The translations under genes and the position numbers were made by a program. Positions 61,217-64,000 of a stretch of 64,000 bases of DNA are shown in pieces. The notes under the pieces were generated by a model. It was not told the DNA's origin, ran no database searches, and worked only from the letters and a program-made list of their open reading frames with translations. How positions within the stretch are numbered: position 1 is the stretch's first letter; each line of letters starts with the position of its first letter. Source of the stretch: Bin16 sp965206315 (GTDB lineage Bacteria > Chloroflexota > Dehalococcoidia > Lucifugimonadales > Australimonadaceae); contig OZ242210.1 in the NCBI GenBank assembly GCA_965206315.1, forward strand, positions 2,542,001 through 2,606,000, read 5' to 3'.

Positions 61217-62250
61217 GACAGCCCCAGGGCGTCGAGCAGTCGAGCGTAGATGTTGCTCTCCTCACGGAAGAGGTAGACGGCGTCCGAAACGCTCACCGAT
61301 GCTCCGCCGATGCTGCGCAGGTGGTCCACCGCCGCGGTCAGGTCGCGCTTGGGAATGGACACGGTTATCGAGTACACCTGCCGGCCGTCGCGCGAGTACA
61401 CCGGCGATATCGTCGGGCCGCTGATACCGCTCGCCTCCGGCAGCTCCAGCACCTTGGCGGCCACTGCCTCCTCGCTCTCGCCTTCGATGTTCGCCGTGAG
61501 GCGCGAGTAGGTCGACGCAGACTGGCTCGCCTCGATGCGCTCGATGATCTCCCGGGCCGTCTCCAGCCGTTCGGGATGTTCGCGCAGCATACGGCGGTTC
61601 GCGATGAGCGCGCCTTCCGATTCGAGCACAGTGCCGTCCGCAACGCGTTTCAGGTGGTTCTCACTCAGCGTCTGTCCGCTCGCCGTGAGGTCGACGATGA
61701 AGTCCGCGTAACCGATGGCCGGCGTGGGTTCCACCGCGCCGGAGAGGCGCTTCAGCGTGAAGTAGTTCACGTCGTGCTGATGCAGGAAGCGGCGGGTGAG
61801 CACCGGGTACTTCGTCGCGATGCGCAGTTCACGTCCGCTCTCCTGGAAATCGATGGAGAGGTCGGCGAGGTCGGCCATCGACTCGACGTCAACCCACGAG
61901 TCCGGCACCGCCGTCACGAGTTCGCAGTGGCCATAGCCCAGCGCCTCGATCACGACGAGCGCATCGCCGTCGTCTATGCGCGTCTCCGCGAAGTTGTCGA
62001 ACCCCACGAGGCCGAGGTCGGCGTCGCCCTCTTCCACACGCGCCGTAATGTCGGAGTTGCGCTGGAAGACGACCTCCACGCCGCGCAGCGTGCGCATCTC
62101 TCCGGTGTAGCCGCGCGGGTTCGGACGCCGCACGCGCATGCCGCTGGCGCTCAGGAAATCGAGCGTGCCCTCGTACATGACGCCGTCGCTCGGGATGGCG
62201 AGGCGCAGGCGGTCACGCACCTGGCCGTTAGACGAACTGTTCTGCAACAC
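61213..62250 (-). CDS. hisG: ATP phosphoribosyltransferase (long form)
   Basis: A 345-residue enzyme, first step of histidine synthesis. Catalytic core at about 10-240 (RLRLAIPSDGVMYEGTLDFL, EGDADLGLVGFDNFAE, DFIVDLTASGQTL) and a C-terminal HisG_C regulatory domain (VYSITVSIPKRDLTAAVDHLRSIGG) show the long, self-regulated form. GTG 62250 with AGGAC is the likely start; it overlaps the upstream gene by 23 bases. A HisZ-like protein is normally needed only by the short form, so its presence next door is odd. Confidence 0.9.
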   Translation of the reverse strand: MLQNSSSNGQVRDRLRLAIPSDGVMYEGTLDFLSASGMRVRRPNPRGYTGEMRTLRGVEVVFQRNSDITARVEEGDADLGLVGFDNFAETRIDDGDALVVIEALGYGHCELVTAVPDSWVDVESMADLADLSIDFQESGRELRIATKYPVLTRRFLHQHDVNYFTLKRLSGAVEPTPAIGYADFIVDLTASGQTLSENHLKRVADGTVLESEGALIANRRMLREHPERLETAREIIERIEASQSASTYSRLTANIEGESEEAVAAKVLELPEASGISGPTISPVYSRDGRQVYSITVSIPKRDLTAAVDHLRSIGGASVSVSDAVYLFREESNIYARLLDALGLS

Positions 62251-63628
62251 GGCCGTCCTGCCCTACCCGCATGATCGTTTCGATGCCGCGCTGTCTCGCG
62301 TACTTCGCGGCTGCAGCGTCGCTCTTGCTCTCCAGGTCGAGTTCCGCGGGGATGCCCTGAGCGCGCAGGCGCTCCGCCGTGGCCACGGCCTCGCTGAACG
62401 CGGTCTCCTGCGCCGTCACGAGCACCTGCGCCGGGCCGTCGACGTCGTCATCGGCGAACCCCGCCGGGAGCAGGCGCGCCACGTGGTCCAGCCCGTAGGC
62501 GAACCCTATCGCCGGTGTCGAACGCTTGCCACCGAGGGCCCCGATGAGGTCGTCGTAGCGTCCGCCGCCGCCGAGCGCGTGCGTGCCGTGTATCCGCTGG
62601 TGCTCGATGTCGAACTGCAGGCCGGTGTAGTAGGCGAGTCCGCGCGCCAGCCCCAGATCGAGCACGACAGGCACGCCGCGCAGGTCGTACTGTTCGAGCG
62701 CCGTGAGTACGCCTTCCAGCGGGGCAAGGACGCTCCTGCGGATGCGGAACCGCGACGCGATGCGCGCGAGCCTGCCGCGCACGCGAGTCGCGGGACCGGC
62801 GGCGCGGGCGAGTTCGCCGCAGAGCGCGAGGCCTTTCTCGAACGCTCCCGGTTCGTCGGCCAGGCGCAGCTTCTTCAGGTAGCGCCGCAGTATCTCGTCA
62901 GGTGTGCGCTGCCCGGTCGATCCGGCGACGCCCTGCCCCACGAAACTGCGCACCATCTCCGCTGCGTCCTCCGGCGCCATCTCACGCGTGATGCGCGAGA
63001 CGTGTTCGTTCGCCTCCGGCGCGAGCAGTCCAAGCTGCGCCGCCTTCGCGCGCACGGCCTCGGGGGTTTCGCTGCCGGAGCGCAGCGCAGCCAGGCTCCC
63101 CATCAGGAACACGCTGGAGCGCTCGGAGAGGCCGAGCGCCTCGTACATCGCCGAGACGACGCCGACGTGCCCGATGCGCAGCCGGTGGCCTCGAACGCCC
63201 AACACGGTCAGCCCCTGCACGGCGAGCGCGAGCATCTCCGCGTCAGCCGCGACGCTTCCCGCGCCGATCAGCTCCGCGCCGAGTTGTTCGAACTCGCCCG
63301 AATCGCCGCCCTTCTCGTAGCGGAACACCGGGCCGGAGTAGCACCAGCGCTGCGGCAGCGGGCCGGGGAGGTCGCCATCCACGAACGCCTGCACGACTGA
63401 CGACGTGAACTCCGGGCGCAGGCTCACGCGCCGCCCGCTGGGGTCGGTGAAGGAGTACATGCGCGCCGCGAGTTCGCCGCCCGACTTCTTGAGGAAGAGG
63501 TCGGTCGGTTCGAGCATCGGCGTCGTTATCGGCTGGTAACCCCTGCGCTGGAGGAATCGTTCCAGGCGCATGCGGCTGCCCGCGACGACGCGCTGGCGGG
63601 CAAGCGATTGCTCTCGTGCGTTGCTCAT
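62228..63628 (-). CDS. Histidyl-tRNA synthetase-like protein (HisS/HisZ family)
   Basis: A 466-residue class II synthetase-like protein, first gene of the histidine unit. Motif 2 is CYSGPVFRYEKGGDSGEFEQLGAELIG, with FEQLGAE in place of the usual FxQFGxE. The His-specific motif is RGLAYYTGLQFDI, with Ala where synthetases have Asp. Motif 3 is a Gly-rich GGGGRYDDLI and GFAYGLDHVARLL. An insertion of about 150 residues lies between these, and a C-terminal HGTP-type domain is present. It may be a regulatory HisZ or a divergent HisS. ATG 63628 is used. Confidence 0.7.
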   Translation of the reverse strand: MSNAREQSLARQRVVAGSRMRLERFLQRRGYQPITTPMLEPTDLFLKKSGGELAARMYSFTDPSGRRVSLRPEFTSSVVQAFVDGDLPGPLPQRWCYSGPVFRYEKGGDSGEFEQLGAELIGAGSVAADAEMLALAVQGLTVLGVRGHRLRIGHVGVVSAMYEALGLSERSSVFLMGSLAALRSGSETPEAVRAKAAQLGLLAPEANEHVSRITREMAPEDAAEMVRSFVGQGVAGSTGQRTPDEILRRYLKKLRLADEPGAFEKGLALCGELARAAGPATRVRGRLARIASRFRIRRSVLAPLEGVLTALEQYDLRGVPVVLDLGLARGLAYYTGLQFDIEHQRIHGTHALGGGGRYDDLIGALGGKRSTPAIGFAYGLDHVARLLPAGFADDDVDGPAQVLVTAQETAFSEAVATAERLRAQGIPAELDLESKSDAAAAKYARQRGIETIMRVGQDGRVAEQFV

Positions 63629-63712
63629 GGGATACGCCGATCGGGACTGTCTCGCCATTGTAACGCACACGAGACGAGGTGCAGGCCGGATAAGAGTGCT
63701 CCTACTCACGCG

Positions 63713-64000
63713 TCAAGAAGGCGCAATCTCTCCGTCCCCCAGCGCGCGTACGTCGCCCGATGCGAGGCGCACGAGCAGGCGCCCCTCGCTGTCCACGCCT
63801 TCGGCCGTCCCGTGCACCGCGCCATCCTGTCGACGCACCGTGACCTCTTTGCCGAGGGTCGATAGCCGTGCCGACCAGTCGCCGACCAGCGCCTGTGGCG
63901 CGTCGAGGCACTGCGCGTAGCGTTCGCGCAGCCCGGCAAGGAACGCCTGCTCCGCATCGGCGACCGCGAACTCGATCCCCATCTCCGACGCCAGGCTCGC
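63713..64000 (-). CDS. Biotin-protein ligase, C-terminal part, truncated by the window edge
   Basis: The frame continues past the right end; only the last 96 or so residues are visible. DWSARLSTLGKEVTVRR and GTAEGVDSEGRLLVRLASGDVRALGDGEI are the SH3-like C-terminal domain of BirA-type ligases that finish with a GD/GE-hydrophobic motif. The catalytic region lies outside the window. It attaches biotin to carboxylase carrier protein. Confidence 0.82.
   Translation of the reverse strand, partial: ASLASEMGIEFAVADAEQAFLAGLRERYAQCLDAPQALVGDWSARLSTLGKEVTVRRQDGAVHGTAEGVDSEGRLLVRLASGDVRALGDGEIAPS

Overview
The window looks like a stretch of chromosome from a high-GC Chloroflexota bacterium, probably of the Dehalococcoidia/SAR202 kind. 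This is inferred from gene content: Thr-Pro-stalked lipoproteins, DUF3105, a DM13 protein, an LprG-like lipoprotein beside an MFS exporter, and aromatic-acid and CoA-mutase catabolic genes. No rRNA, tRNA, phage, insertion sequence or CRISPR array was recognised. Genes are densely packed, and many are coupled by ATGA or GTGA overlaps.

Layout. 1-4.8 kb: two exported lipoproteins (a fibronectin type III protein and a zincin-like metalloprotease) preceded by a shared promoter-like element. 4.9-9.0 kb: a retropepsin-like protease, an NCS2 nucleobase permease with an extra C-terminal domain, a small membrane protein and a zinc alcohol dehydrogenase. 9.0-13.4 kb: a fused B12-dependent acyl-CoA mutase (IcmF type) between two toxin-antitoxin-like modules. 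13.4-18.1 kb: a four-gene ABC-2 exporter and a two-gene split permease. 18.1-21.8 kb: an S33 hydrolase lipoprotein and two tandem paralogous membrane proteins. 21.9-24.9 kb: quinone oxidoreductase, an AT-richer Nmad3-like gene and a Met-rich DM13 protein. 25.3-32.9 kb: catabolic genes (LigJ-like hydratase, molybdenum hydroxylase subunit, 3-hydroxyisobutyrate dehydrogenase-like, bicupin, double GNAT, ornithine cyclodeaminase-like).

33.0-38.2 kb: transketolase, glucose-6-phosphate isomerase and glucose-6-phosphate dehydrogenase, a pentose phosphate operon. 38.2-50.2 kb: a long minus-strand block containing TsaC, a prenyltransferase-like protein without its aspartate motifs, Pgk, TpiA, MiaA, a LigK-LigU-LigI set, NfeD, a slipin, an LprG-like lipoprotein and a DHA2-type exporter. 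50.6-58.1 kb: purine genes guaA, purD, purE, a HAD phosphatase, purB, purC, DUF3105 and purS. 58.2-63.6 kb: a histidine operon on the minus strand (hisS/hisZ-like, hisG, hisD, hisC, hisB). The 3' end of a biotin ligase gene runs off the right edge.

Functionally, LigI, LigU, LigJ and LigK together would convert 2-pyrone-4,6-dicarboxylate to pyruvate and oxaloacetate, the lower half of the protocatechuate 4,5-cleavage route, although LigJ lies about 16 kb from the others. The most unusual signals are the prenyltransferase pseudoenzyme, the LprG-MFS pair outside Actinobacteria, intergenic elements built of 10-11 bp iterated words (one bounded by a 17-bp inverted repeat), and a dispersed palindromic repeat translated in frame inside the mutase.
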